Below are positions 37,186 through 46,517 of a DNA stretch of 64,000 nt, in pieces. The notes under the pieces are model-generated. The model was not told the origin of the DNA. It searched no databases and worked only from the letters and a program-made list of their open reading frames with translations. Each line of letters begins with the position of its first letter. The stretch's first letter is position 1. The stretch comes from an uncultured Myxococcales bacterium (lineage in GTDB: Bacteria; Myxococcota_A; UBA9042), in assembly GCA_903883645.1 (NCBI GenBank), contig CAISBR010000119.1, positions 19,473-83,472 of the forward strand, in the 5' to 3' direction. Made by a program: the position numbers and the translations under genes.

Positions 37186-37766
37186 CAGCTTTCCTCTTCA
37201 TGATCATGCTGTTGCACAAGAGATGCGACCGCGCGCGGACCATCGCTACGGCCGTGGGTATGGCCCGCCACCGTCAGCACCGGTGCCAAGCTGCAACAAC
37301 CCAGACACGCCACCGTTTCTAGCGTAAATTCATAATCTTCAGTGGTTTGTCCGGGGTCGATATGCAAGTGCTGCGTCAGCGCCTCGGTCACACGCTGGGC
37401 GCCCCGCACATGGCAGGCCGTGCCCTGGCAGACCCGAATCACCACCCTACCGCGTTTTTCGAGCGAGAACGTCGCGTAGAAGCTGATGACACCGTAGAGC
37501 TGCGCCAAGCTGCGCCCCGTCTGCGCCGCCACTTCGGCCAGCGCTGGCCCAGGCAAATAGCCGCACTCGGCCTGGATGCCCTGCAGCACACCGACCACGT
37601 CGCCCGGACACCGCCCAAGGGCTCGGCGAGCTACACCTGCAAAGTCCGTCTCGATCGCCACCACGGTGCCGCCACCACCCGCGCTCGCCCAAGCTGGCCG
37701 CGAGCCAGCCCACAGCCTAGGCAGCGCGCCACCGCAAAGCAACCGCTTGCGCCGACCCAGCGTCAT
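37182..37766 (-). CDS. NuoE-like [2Fe-2S] subunit (HndA/HoxE type)
   Basis: Small electron-transfer subunit pairing with the NuoF-like protein; 194 residues as read. Conserved parts begin near residue 37: 'GVLQGIQAECGYLPGPAL', 'LYGVISFYATFSL', then the four cluster Cys in 'CQGTACHVRGA' and 'ACLGCCSLAPV'. The first ~34 residues are unconserved and Arg/Trp-rich, so a GTG near residue 35 ('VVAIETDFAGVA') may be the true start; no strong ribosome binding site settles it. It overlaps the next gene by four bases, a sign of translational coupling. Confidence 0.85.
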   Translation of the reverse strand: MTLGRRKRLLCGGALPRLWAGSRPAWASAGGGGTVVAIETDFAGVARRALGRCPGDVVGVLQGIQAECGYLPGPALAEVAAQTGRSLAQLYGVISFYATFSLEKRGRVVIRVCQGTACHVRGAQRVTEALTQHLHIDPGQTTEDYEFTLETVACLGCCSLAPVLTVAGHTHGRSDGPRAVASLVQQHDHEEESW

Positions 37767-37783
37767 GGAATCGCAGTCGCGAG

Positions 37784-37812
37784 TTGAGCTTTGCCGCCCG
37801 AGCAGCTATACC
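37784..37812 (+). promoter_or_regulatory. Probable promoter of the Cys-rich lipoprotein gene
   Basis: TTGAGC and TATACC are separated by exactly 17 bases (4 of 6 matches each). The expected start near 37819 leaves a leader of about 40 bases with GGAG five bases before the TTG start. It stands in the short gap to the divergent NuoE-like gene. Confidence 0.45.
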
Positions 37813-37857
37813 GAATAGAGCAGGTGGGGCGCACTCGGAGCCCGCCGCGGAGTTGCC

Positions 37858-40800
37858 TTGCACTCATTCTTGCTGCGACGATCAAGCCTTAGCGCCCTGT
37901 CCTTCTGGGCAATTCTTAGCATTTTCGCCATGTTGACTCAAGGTTGCGGCAGCGATCCTGCGCCCGCCCGCAGCGGCAGCAAGGCCGACAGCGCCGAAGT
38001 CGGTCAAGGCGACGGCGGCGGCGATTTTGCGAGTAGTGACGTTGGCTTTGACGATCTCGGCCCCGACACGGACACCGCGATCGGCGGCAGCGACACCGCT
38101 GCGAGCTGCCCGGGCGGAGCTGGTTGCATCTGTGTCGAAAACTTCGAGTGCGACGGCGGACTTTGCATTGACACGCCCGACGGCAAGCAGTGCGCAAAAA
38201 ACTGCACAAGCGACTGCCCCAGCGGCTTTAAGTGCGTGCAAACCCCAGTAAGTGCAGGTGATATCGCCAGCATCTGCGTCCCCAGTTGGGGCAAGCTGTG
38301 CAACCCGTGCCTAACGACCAAAGCGTGCTCGGCCCTGGGCCAGGCCACCGCGTCGTGCGTCATTCATGGCGAAGCTGGGGCGTTTTGTGGCGCAGACTGC
38401 ACGCAAGACATTGACTGCCCTAGCAATTTTAGGTGCGGCGAATTGCCCACGGTCGAAGGTACCAAGGCGAAGCAGTGCGTACCCAAGGGCAGCGACGCGG
38501 GCAGCGTCGGCGCGTGCAGTTGCAGCCAAGCCGCGATCAGCGCCGCGCTAGCCACGCAATGCACCGCCAAGGCCAAAGACGGCAGCGGCGGCTGCCCCGG
38601 CCAGCGCGCGTGCGGCAAACAGGGCCTAAGCGTCTGCACTACCTCCGAATTTGGCGACGAAGTCTGCGACGGTGCCGACAACGACTGCGACGGCAAAACC
38701 GACGAGGGCACGTGCGACGACAGCTCGAGCTGCACCGTAGACCTGTGCGTGCCCGCCAGCGCCACCGCGGAGCCCGGCCAATGCACCCACACGGTCAAGA
38801 ACGGCCAGCCCTGCGACGCCGACGGCAATGCGTGCACCGAAAACGACGTGTGCGAAGGCGCAGTGTGCAGCGCCGGCAAGGTGAAGAACTGCGACGACAA
38901 CAACCCGTGCACGGCCGACAGCTGCGATCTGCAAAAGGGCTGCCAGCATAGCGACGACGAGGGCGCAGCGTGCGACGACGAAAACCCGTGCACAATCGGC
39001 GAGGTCTGTGCCGCCGGCAGCTGCCTGCCCGGCAAGCCCAAGAACTGCCCAACGAGCCAGCAGTGCATGGTCGGCCAATGCGACTTGCAAAGCGGCAAGT
39101 GCAGCTACGCCTACGCCGACGACGGCTACCTGTGCGACGACGGCACACTGTGCTCGACGAACGACACCTGCCAAAAGGGCGCATGCAAAGGCAAAGTGCA
39201 GAATTGCGACGACGGCAACACCTGCAGCAACGACGGCTGCGAGTCGACCAGCGGCTGCACCCACACCCCGGCCGGCGCGGTCTGCGACGATGGCAACGCG
39301 TGCACCGATAGTGACCACTGCGACGGCGGCAACTGCGTCACCCTGCCCAAGCCGGCGAGCGCGTGCGACGACAACAACGCTTGCACAACCGACAGTTGCG
39401 ACCCGTTGAGCGGCTGTGTGCACGCCATCCACACCGGCCCGTGCGAAGACGGCGATGCGTGCACGGTAGGCGACACGTGCAAGTCGGGCGTGTGCACCGC
39501 GGGCAATCAGTCGTGCCCTTGCCAGGTCGACGCCGACTGCGCCGTGCAAGAAGACGGCAATTTGTGCAACGGTACGCTGTATTGCAAGGCGATCACCACC
39601 GGCAAGGTGTGCGTGATCGACCCGGCCTCGATCGTCAACTGCACGAGCGCGGTCGACACGACCTGCCAAAAGAACTTGTGCGACCCCAAGAACGGCATCT
39701 GCACCATGAAGTCGATGGCCGAGGGCACTCCGTGCGACGCCGACAGCAGCGTGTGCACCGCCAGCGACGGCTGCGCTGCGGGCTTGTGCACGGCGGGCGC
39801 CAAGGTCGACTGCGACGACAAGAATCCTTGCACGACGGATAGTTGCAGCCCCGTGAACGGTTGCCAGCATGTGGCCAACAGCGACCCGTGCGACGCCGAC
39901 AACAACGCCTGCAGCAAAAACGACACGTGCGAAGGCAAGGTCTGCCTGCCCGGCCCGATGACCATCTGCGACGACAAAAACGCCTGCACGCAAGACGCTT
40001 GCAGCACGATCACCGGCATCTGCAGCTACGCATCGCTGCCCAAAGACGGCTCGCCCTGCGACGCGGACAACACGCTGTGCACCGCACCCGACTTGTGCGG
40101 CAGCGGCGTCTGCACCGCCGGCGCCGTGGTCAACTGCGACGACCAAAACCCTTGCACAGACGATGCTTGCACGCCCCTAACCGGCTGCCAACATGTCGCC
40201 AACACCTTGGCCTGCAACGCCGACGACAGCGAATGCACCAAGAACGACTTCTGCAGCGGCAGCAAGTGCACCGCGGGCCCCAAGACCGTGTGCGACGACA
40301 ACAAGCCGTGCACCAAAGACACGTGCAACCCGCTCGACGGCAAGTGCATTTTCGATACACCTGGCGCCAATGGCACCCCGTGCGACGCCGACTTCAGCGT
40401 GTGCACCCAAGGCGACGCGTGCAAAGACGGCCTGTGCCTGCCCGGCCCCGCCACCACATGCGACGACTTGAGCCCGTGCACCAGCGACAAGTGCGACGTC
40501 AAGACCGGCTGCAGCCACACCACCTTGGCGGATGACTCGGTGTGCAACGGCAGCCAGGTATGTAAAGCTGGGGTATGCAAGGACCCGTATCCCTGCAATT
40601 TTGCCTACGAATATGACTATGGCGGCATCGGCAACGACTACCCCTCGGCGATGGTGGTCGACAGCAGCGGCAGCACCATCGGCATCAACACGGAAGCCTC
40701 GGTCGGCGGCCCCACCGACGCGTGGATCTTGCACCTGCCAGCCAGCGGCGTGCTGAAGGACACGGGCGGCTGGAGCTCGGTCATCGGCGGCATTGGCACG

Positions 40801-41799
40801 GACGAGGTGCACGACGTGGTGGCCTCGCTGGGTGGATACGTCGTGGCCGGTCGCTCCAATAGCCCTGGCACTGCAGGCGGTTTCGACGTCTTGTTGGCCC
40901 GCCTAGACAGCTACGGCACCAAACAATGGCAGTCGACCCTGGGCGGCACCGCCGACGAGAGTGGCAACGCCGTCGCAGCCACCGCCACCGGCAACTTTGT
41001 GGTCGGCACGCAAGGGGATGCCGCGCTGTTCGTCTGGACCGACATGGCCGGCAAGCAAGTCTGGAGCAAAAGCATGGCGGGCTCGCGGTTCTTCGACGCG
41101 GCCGTCAGCGGCAGCAACTTTGTAGCGCTGGGCGACACCACGCTCAAGTCCGCAGGATTGAACGATTGTTTGCTCGCCCAAATCGACGCCAAGGGCACCG
41201 TGCTGTGGACCCGGGTCTTTGGCGGCGCCAAGGCCGACCAATGCAACTCGCTAGTTGTGCTAACGGACGGCTACTTGCTCGCCGGCCAGACCCTGTCGAG
41301 CGGCGCCGGCGACAGCGATGCCTGGCTCATCCGCACCGATCTATTGGGCAACAAGCTCTGGGAGCGCACCTACGGCGGCAGCAGCACCGATGTGGCTATG
41401 CAAGTCGTCGCCGCTCCTCAAGGTTTTGCCCTGGTCGGCACATCGCAGGCCGGCTTTGGCGGCGACGCGGCAGAGGCCTGGGTGGTGCGCACCGACGCGC
41501 TGGGCAACAAGTTGAGCACTGCGGTCTTTGGCGGCCCCGGCGACCAGTATGGCTACGCCATCGGCGCGCTCAAAGACGCCTTCGTGGTGGCGGGATCGAC
41601 CAACAACCACTTGGGGCTCAAGGGCTTTAACGACGTTTGGGTCTTTCGCGCCGACCCCTGGCTGTCGCTCAGTTGCAAGGCTTCGGGCGCGTGCGGCCCC
41701 TTGCTGCCCACCGACTGCGACGACGGCAACGCCTGCACCGCCGACTGGTGCAGCCCGGGCAGCGGCTGCAGCCACGCCGCCCTCGCGCCATGCAACTAG
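37858..41799 (+). CDS. Giant Cys-rich lipoprotein: MopE-like motif, Dictyostelium-type repeats and beta-propeller
   Basis: 1,313 residues. Lipobox 'MLTQGC', Gly/Asp/Ser linker, then EGF-like Cys pairs. One MopE-type metal-binding motif 'CDGADNDCDGKTDEG' is followed by eight to nine composite units alternating 'CDDxNPCTxDxCxxxxGCxH' with 'CDADxxxCTxxDxCxxGxC', like the slime-mould CTDC repeat. From about residue 915, six blade-like stretches ('GGxGTDE', 'GGYVVAGRSNSPGTAGG', 'WLIRTDLLGNKLWERTYGG') suggest a beta-propeller, and one more Cys unit closes the protein. Start is TTG with GGAG upstream. Probably a cell-surface protein; binding partner unknown. Its last ten bases overlap the next gene. 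Confidence 0.85.
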   Translation: MHSFLLRRSSLSALSFWAILSIFAMLTQGCGSDPAPARSGSKADSAEVGQGDGGGDFASSDVGFDDLGPDTDTAIGGSDTAASCPGGAGCICVENFECDGGLCIDTPDGKQCAKNCTSDCPSGFKCVQTPVSAGDIASICVPSWGKLCNPCLTTKACSALGQATASCVIHGEAGAFCGADCTQDIDCPSNFRCGELPTVEGTKAKQCVPKGSDAGSVGACSCSQAAISAALATQCTAKAKDGSGGCPGQRACGKQGLSVCTTSEFGDEVCDGADNDCDGKTDEGTCDDSSSCTVDLCVPASATAEPGQCTHTVKNGQPCDADGNACTENDVCEGAVCSAGKVKNCDDNNPCTADSCDLQKGCQHSDDEGAACDDENPCTIGEVCAAGSCLPGKPKNCPTSQQCMVGQCDLQSGKCSYAYADDGYLCDDGTLCSTNDTCQKGACKGKVQNCDDGNTCSNDGCESTSGCTHTPAGAVCDDGNACTDSDHCDGGNCVTLPKPASACDDNNACTTDSCDPLSGCVHAIHTGPCEDGDACTVGDTCKSGVCTAGNQSCPCQVDADCAVQEDGNLCNGTLYCKAITTGKVCVIDPASIVNCTSAVDTTCQKNLCDPKNGICTMKSMAEGTPCDADSSVCTASDGCAAGLCTAGAKVDCDDKNPCTTDSCSPVNGCQHVANSDPCDADNNACSKNDTCEGKVCLPGPMTICDDKNACTQDACSTITGICSYASLPKDGSPCDADNTLCTAPDLCGSGVCTAGAVVNCDDQNPCTDDACTPLTGCQHVANTLACNADDSECTKNDFCSGSKCTAGPKTVCDDNKPCTKDTCNPLDGKCIFDTPGANGTPCDADFSVCTQGDACKDGLCLPGPATTCDDLSPCTSDKCDVKTGCSHTTLADDSVCNGSQVCKAGVCKDPYPCNFAYEYDYGGIGNDYPSAMVVDSSGSTIGINTEASVGGPTDAWILHLPASGVLKDTGGWSSVIGGIGTDEVHDVVASLGGYVVAGRSNSPGTAGGFDVLLARLDSYGTKQWQSTLGGTADESGNAVAATATGNFVVGTQGDAALFVWTDMAGKQVWSKSMAGSRFFDAAVSGSNFVALGDTTLKSAGLNDCLLAQIDAKGTVLWTRVFGGAKADQCNSLVVLTDGYLLAGQTLSSGAGDSDAWLIRTDLLGNKLWERTYGGSSTDVAMQVVAAPQGFALVGTSQAGFGGDAAEAWVVRTDALGNKLSTAVFGGPGDQYGYAIGALKDAFVVAGSTNNHLGLKGFNDVWVFRADPWLSLSCKASGACGPLLPTDCDDGNACTADWCSPGSGCSHAALAPCN

Positions 41800-42929
41800 C
41801 GCTGCGTTTAGCGCTATTGACCCTTCTGCTCGCTTGTAGCGACGCGGCCGACGACACGGCACCTAGCCTGGGGCCCATCGAAGCCGTGGTCGATGCGAAG
41901 GCCCGCAGCATTTGGCCGGGGCTGCTACAGCCCGACGAGAGCAGGCAAGTACCCTCGATTTCTACGTATTACCAGGGCGAGCCCAGGGAGTGCTGGCTGT
42001 TTGGCCCGTCGACCCGCCAGACCGCCGATGTGTTCTTGTTCTGCCACGAGGGCGACGCCGCTTGCCCGTACAACGACGCAGGCCAGGCGCAATGGCAGAG
42101 GATGGTGGGCGACCCGATTTTTGCCCGGCAACCCGGCGAGGTCGGCTATTCGCCCTACTGGCTGGTGTGGGTGGTGCGGGTGGGCAGCGACTATGCGGCC
42201 AATCGCCTCAAATCGGTCGACGCCGTGCACACCGCGGCCAATGCCAAGCAAGTGCGCCTAGAGCAACATGTTTTTAACCATCCCGATCCATTTGGCCCGG
42301 GCCCGACCGTCATGCACTGCGCGCTAGTGCTAGCCGGCACCCAGCTTGCGGGTCAGAGCGACAAGTGGCAGCCCGTTGCCGACCGGCAGGGTTGGCTCAA
42401 GCAGTACCGCGTGCACTTCTACGATTTTTCGGCAACCGAGGGCGTGGGGCCGGCGGCGCCGGTCAGCCAATCGCGGCCGCTGATGATTGTGAGCGATGCC
42501 TGGCTGCCGATGCGCGACTGTGCTGCGGGCTCGACCTCGCCGGCCTGTGCGGCCCATAGCACGCTCAAAGGCGCTGTGAGCGAACTGCACGCCGAGGCGG
42601 ACTGGAATGGCGACGGTGATGAGCGCGATACGAACCTGATCTTGAGCACTTGGCCCTACGCAGCTGCGGTGCCCTATTCGCCGCTTTGGCGGATCAACTT
42701 GGCCACTGTGCACGCCGATCGCGACGCCGATGTGCCGATGATCGACCTGCCGGGCACCGCGTCGAGCTCGGCGCTGCGCTCGCCTCAAGATCTGCAACTG
42801 GCTCAGAAAAAAGGCTGGGTCGCGGCGGATGAGGCGCTGACCGAAACGCAAACTGGCGTGCGAGTGCCCGGTAACGACGGTGCGGTGTACTTCAGCTGCC
42901 CGGTACGGGTGCCAAAGCCGGCGCAGTAG
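41790..42929 (+). CDS. Lipoprotein of unknown family, paralogue A
   Basis: 379 residues. Signal 'LALLTLLLAC' with lipid Cys near residue 16. No known domain recognised. Features shared with the next gene: 'RQTADVFLFCHEGD' / 'RRTADAFFVCRDGDD', 'GYSPYWLVWVVRV' / 'GYSPFWVMWTVRV', 'ISQSRPLM'-like, and a C-terminal 'GNDGAVYFSCP'. Four or more conserved Cys suggest disulfides in the envelope. The ATG is inside the upstream gene's end (10-base overlap), indicating one operon with the Cys-rich giant. 'ERDTNLILSTWPY' is another shared block. Function unknown. Confidence 0.8.
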   Translation: MQLALRLALLTLLLACSDAADDTAPSLGPIEAVVDAKARSIWPGLLQPDESRQVPSISTYYQGEPRECWLFGPSTRQTADVFLFCHEGDAACPYNDAGQAQWQRMVGDPIFARQPGEVGYSPYWLVWVVRVGSDYAANRLKSVDAVHTAANAKQVRLEQHVFNHPDPFGPGPTVMHCALVLAGTQLAGQSDKWQPVADRQGWLKQYRVHFYDFSATEGVGPAAPVSQSRPLMIVSDAWLPMRDCAAGSTSPACAAHSTLKGAVSELHAEADWNGDGDERDTNLILSTWPYAAAVPYSPLWRINLATVHADRDADVPMIDLPGTASSSALRSPQDLQLAQKKGWVAADEALTETQTGVRVPGNDGAVYFSCPVRVPKPAQ

Positions 42930-43026
42930 GTCACTTTTTGGCTGGCGAACCCTTTTTGCGAGTAGTAGACTCTAACGCACGGGGCCCGGCGTCGCCAACG
43001 CGGTTCTCTAAACACCTGGGTTGATC

Positions 43027-44247
43027 ATGGGTAAAGCAAGATTCGCACGACGTTTTCTGTGGCTTTTCGGCGCCCTGCTGGTGTCTGCTGGCCTAATGGG
43101 TTGCCCTACCGAGAGCAAACCTTCGCTTGTTCAGGCTGGCCTCGGCCCAGTAGAAGATGCGCTCACGCCGCAAGACCGCACGGTCTACCCCGGCCTCGAC
43201 TTGCCGAACGGCGAGCGCTATGTACGCCAAATTAACGGTTATTTTAACGGAGAGCAGACCGGCTACTGGTTCTTTGGCTTCGCTGCCCGCCGCACTGCCG
43301 ATGCTTTCTTCGTTTGCCGCGACGGCGACGACATGTGCCCCCTCGATCCCAAGGGCCACATCCAGTGGGACCGGCTCGTCGGCGGCCCCGTCTTCTCGCA
43401 CATCCCCACCGAGACTGGCTACTCGCCGTTTTGGGTGATGTGGACCGTGCGCGTGCCGACCGACTACAAAGCCAACGATCTCAAGTCGATGGACGGCATC
43501 ATGGCCGCCAAAACCGCGGGCTGGGTCAAGGTGGAGCAGCAGATGTTCGACCACGGCGGCACCATCGGCACAGACCTAACCTTGACCCACTGCGCGCAGG
43601 TGCTCGCTGGCACCACGCTCGACCGCGCCGGCGAGACGCTGGTGAACAAGCCGACCGTAAAAATGCGTGTAATTCAGCCGCGCAAGGGTTGGCACAAGCA
43701 GCGTCAAGTTACGTTCTTCGACTTCAACGCGAGCGAGGGCGTCAGCTCGCCCGACCCGATAAGCCAAAGCCGGCCGCTCATGCGCACCAGCGACATCTTT
43801 GTGGCGTTCCGCGACTGTGCCGGCGGCAGCAAGTCGCTCATCTGCCAGAAAGTCAATAGCTTACAAGGGTCAGTCAGCGAGCGCGGCACCGAAACCGACT
43901 TTACCAACGACAATGACAAGCGCGACACGAACAACGTGATTATCGCATTTCCGTATACCGTTCCGGTGGATCCCAAAGACGCCGACCGGGCCTACTCGCC
44001 CCTGTGGCGCGTTACCGCGTGGAAGATCAAGCCGGCCTTCGATAGCCAGGTCAAGCTGATCGATGTGACGCTCGACCAAGACAAGTCGGACGTGAAGTCG
44101 GTGGCGCAGATTCGCCAGTTGCTCGCCCAGGGGAGCCTGTATGACCTCGACTTCGTGAACGAAGGCATGACCGGCACCGCGATTGCGGGCAATGACGGCC
44201 TGACCTTCTTTTCGTGTCCGTCGCAGGTGGCCTTCGATGCCCCGTAA
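43027..44247 (+). CDS. Lipoprotein of unknown family, paralogue B
   Basis: 406 residues. Signal ends 'LVSAGLMGC', +2 Pro. It aligns along its length with the preceding gene, the clearest blocks being 'GYSPFWVMWTVRVPTDYKAN', 'VTFFDFNASEGVSSPDPISQ', 'RDTNNVIIAFPY' and 'AGNDGLTFFSCPS'; this shows a tandem duplication. The 90-base gap before it has no clear promoter. A TTG two codons upstream of the ATG is also possible. It overlaps the next gene by 11 bases. No catalytic signature recognised. Confidence 0.8.
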   Translation: MGKARFARRFLWLFGALLVSAGLMGCPTESKPSLVQAGLGPVEDALTPQDRTVYPGLDLPNGERYVRQINGYFNGEQTGYWFFGFAARRTADAFFVCRDGDDMCPLDPKGHIQWDRLVGGPVFSHIPTETGYSPFWVMWTVRVPTDYKANDLKSMDGIMAAKTAGWVKVEQQMFDHGGTIGTDLTLTHCAQVLAGTTLDRAGETLVNKPTVKMRVIQPRKGWHKQRQVTFFDFNASEGVSSPDPISQSRPLMRTSDIFVAFRDCAGGSKSLICQKVNSLQGSVSERGTETDFTNDNDKRDTNNVIIAFPYTVPVDPKDADRAYSPLWRVTAWKIKPAFDSQVKLIDVTLDQDKSDVKSVAQIRQLLAQGSLYDLDFVNEGMTGTAIAGNDGLTFFSCPSQVAFDAP

Positions 44248-44728
44248 GCTTGCGAGTCTGCTGCTGATTCTGGCGATCTCCGGCTGCACGCCGAACGCGG
44301 ATGTCGAGCCGACTTCGTGCCATAACGACCAGCCCGGCTCCATGGAGATCGGCGGCGGCGACATGGCTACGGGCTATAAGGCCCTGAAAGATGGCGACAA
44401 TGCCCTAGTCACGCTGGGTCCCCAGGGTCTGCACATGATCTTGGTGAGCGTCAAGTTGAAGAACTTCGAAGCGCCGCAGGTCGGCAGCGGCACGTCGAAG
44501 CTGTGGCTGAGCGTGTACCACGGCGACAAGCTGCTGGGCGCGACGCCCGTGACTGAGAAGCCCGTGCAACTTGGCGACACAACTGTAGTCTTTCTGGGCT
44601 TACGCCCGACTATCACCGCCGACGACGCCAAGGCCTATTTCGGCGACCTGTCGACGGTCGAGGTGTCGATCCGCGATGGCTGTGATCGGGTGGTGCAGGC
44701 CAAGCGCGTGGTCCGCCTGATCCAATGA
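44237..44728 (+). CDS. Small predicted lipoprotein
   Basis: 163 residues. Lipobox 'LAISGC' near residue 17. The mature part is short and beta-rich, with 'LHMILVSVKLKNFEAPQV' and a closing 'VSIRDGCDRVVQAKRVVRLI'. An Ig-like or cupredoxin-like fold is possible, but I see no copper ligands. The start overlaps the end of the upstream paralogue gene, and the next gene starts ten bases after, so it is co-transcribed. Function unknown. Confidence 0.75.
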   Translation: MPRKLASLLLILAISGCTPNADVEPTSCHNDQPGSMEIGGGDMATGYKALKDGDNALVTLGPQGLHMILVSVKLKNFEAPQVGSGTSKLWLSVYHGDKLLGATPVTEKPVQLGDTTVVFLGLRPTITADDAKAYFGDLSTVEVSIRDGCDRVVQAKRVVRLIQ

Positions 44729-44737
44729 ACTGAAATC

Positions 44738-45637
44738 ATGAACATTTCGCGACGACAGCTGGGCGTGCTGGCCGCTGGCCCCCTGCTCATGGCGGCGTGC
44801 GACAAGCGTTCGGCCCATGGCGCCGGCGAAATGGCCCGCGATCAGCTGGTGTTTGGCGCGTGGCAGCCCGAGCCGCTGGTGGCGTTGTTGGTGCTGCAGC
44901 GGCAGCGGGCGGCTCCGGGCGAGCCCGTTACCCTAGAGGCCAAGGCCTTCATAGCGGCACGTGGCGAGCTAAAGCTATTGTTTTTTGAGCGTGTTAGCCT
45001 GAGTGAGTGGCCGCTGGACCTGCCCGCGGCAGTGGCGGCATGGCAGCGGTCGGGCAAGCCGAGTACCGCGCGACCCAAACTCAGCGCGCACGACAACCAG
45101 CTCGACCTAAGTGTGCAGCTGCCATCGGGCGGCCTGCGATTGCACAGCGAAATTCTGCAAGAAGCGGGCACAGTTATCGACCCGCACGGTGTGGCGTTGC
45201 TGCGCGCGGGTTGGGCCACCCTAACGGTGAACGGCAAAGACTGGCACGGCCAGCTAGTGGCGGAGCGACTGCAGCCGGGGGCCCGGGCGTGGCTGCACTA
45301 CCAACGCTTTGAAATGTGGGTGATGTTGAGGAGTTCTGGGGCTTTGACGCTGGCACGGGTACAGCATGGCGGGCCCAACCGGGCGGCGCTGCTGGTGCAA
45401 GCCGGTCAGGCGAGTCAAGTGCAGCTGCCGGTCGCCATTACCGCTGAACAGCTTGATTTTAGTACACAACTTAAGCAGGCACAGGCGTGGCAGGTCGGCG
45501 ACGCGGCGACGCAAATGACCCGAACTGCGGGGACGACGACGCGGGGCCGAAGCCCGAGCGGCGGGCCGGCCCTGTACAACCTGAGCGTGGCACAAGGCGA
45601 CGGGGCACTGGCGCTCGTGTCCGGCCTATCAGACTAG
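44738..45637 (+). CDS. Predicted lipoprotein, last gene of the lipoprotein operon
   Basis: 299 residues. Signal 'RRQLGVLAAGPLLMAAC' has two arginines before the hydrophobic core and a lipobox, so Tat or Sec export with lipidation is expected. The mature sequence holds Trp-rich beta segments ('FGAWQPEPLVALLVLQRQ', 'RAWLHYQRFEMWVMLRSSG') and no motif I recognise. It begins ten bases after the small lipoprotein and ends six bases before the convergent rhodanese-thioredoxin gene. Confidence 0.75.
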   Translation: MNISRRQLGVLAAGPLLMAACDKRSAHGAGEMARDQLVFGAWQPEPLVALLVLQRQRAAPGEPVTLEAKAFIAARGELKLLFFERVSLSEWPLDLPAAVAAWQRSGKPSTARPKLSAHDNQLDLSVQLPSGGLRLHSEILQEAGTVIDPHGVALLRAGWATLTVNGKDWHGQLVAERLQPGARAWLHYQRFEMWVMLRSSGALTLARVQHGGPNRAALLVQAGQASQVQLPVAITAEQLDFSTQLKQAQAWQVGDAATQMTRTAGTTTRGRSPSGGPALYNLSVAQGDGALALVSGLSD

Positions 45638-45643
45638 ATTCAG

Positions 45644-46453
45644 CTACTTAACAGGCATCGACTCGCCGAGTTGCGCCTCGAGCTGCGCCGCCGATTGCTC
45701 GCCCGAGGCACGCCACACCTCTTTGCCACCGCGGTAGACCACGAACACCGGCACGCCGTCGATGTGTTCGCGGGCAGCCAGCGCCTCGCTTGCCTCGATA
45801 TCGACGCGCACGACCTTGGCCTTCCCGTCGTATTTCTTGGACAAACCGTCGACAATCGGCCCCATGCGCTGGCACGGGGCGCACCAAGGCGTATGAAAAT
45901 CGGCGAGCACGAGCTTGTCGTGGGCCAAAAGCGCATCGAATTGCACCGGAGTCAGTGCTTCCGCGGGATTGGCCGGGGGCGCTGCCTCGCCGCGCTCGAC
46001 CGGCAAGCCCGCCCGCGACCAGCCGACGATACCACCTTCTAGATGCACGACATGCCGAAAGCCTGCGGCGAGCAGCAGCGGCACCGCCGCCGAACTGCGA
46101 CTGCCCACCGCACAGTAGACAAGAATTGGCTTGTTTTTCTGCATCTTGCGAATCCGCGACTCGAACGCAGCGTCGTTGATGTCGATGTTGGTCGCGCCGG
46201 CAATGCGCCCGCGGGCCACCTCGCCTGGGGTGCGCACATCGAGCAGCAGGGCGTCGCCCTTGGCCAGTAGAGCAGAAAACTGTTGAGGGTCAGCGGTCTC
46301 GCCAACAGGCGCCTGGGCTGTACCACCACTTTCGCCCACCATGGGGCCAGTGCCGGCAAGCGGTGCGGCTGGCTCACGCTGGCACGCTAGGGTCACCGCG
46401 CCGGTCAGAATCAGGGCCAGGGCACTACGGAACGCGCTCTTCGAAATCGACAT
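45644..46453 (-). CDS. Rhodanese-thioredoxin fusion lipoprotein
   Basis: 269 residues. Lipobox 'AVTLAC' (Cys24). Residues 55-155 form a rhodanese domain with active loop 'CAVGSRS' (Cys114) and 'DVRTPGEVARGRI'. Residues 165-269 form a thioredoxin with 'DFHTPWCAPC' (Cys191/194) and the cis-Pro in 'HIDGVPVFVVYRGG'. Likely a periplasm-facing lipoprotein handling persulfide or disulfide chemistry; the rhodanese may deliver sulfur to, or receive it from, the thioredoxin. The ATG is chosen because the signal peptide starts there; a longer in-frame reading adds Arg-rich non-signal sequence. A GAGG-containing stretch lies a few bases upstream. Confidence 0.9.
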   Translation of the reverse strand: MSISKSAFRSALALILTGAVTLACQREPAAPLAGTGPMVGESGGTAQAPVGETADPQQFSALLAKGDALLLDVRTPGEVARGRIAGATNIDINDAAFESRIRKMQKNKPILVYCAVGSRSSAAVPLLLAAGFRHVVHLEGGIVGWSRAGLPVERGEAAPPANPAEALTPVQFDALLAHDKLVLADFHTPWCAPCQRMGPIVDGLSKKYDGKAKVVRVDIEASEALAAREHIDGVPVFVVYRGGKEVWRASGEQSAAQLEAQLGESMPVK

Positions 46454-46517
46454 GTTTCCACCTCGCCCACAGGGCTGGCGATAGGAGCCACGGGCGAGCA
46501 AACCGGTTCGCGGCGCA

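Noticed and set aside
35407..37766. Part of a complex I operon
   Set aside because: Domain layout differs from core NuoE/NuoF and no other nuo gene flanks it.
38626..40146. A 506-codon minus-strand frame over the Cys-rich repeats
   Set aside because: It is an antisense shadow of repeated Cys/Asp codons; no motifs or start signal.
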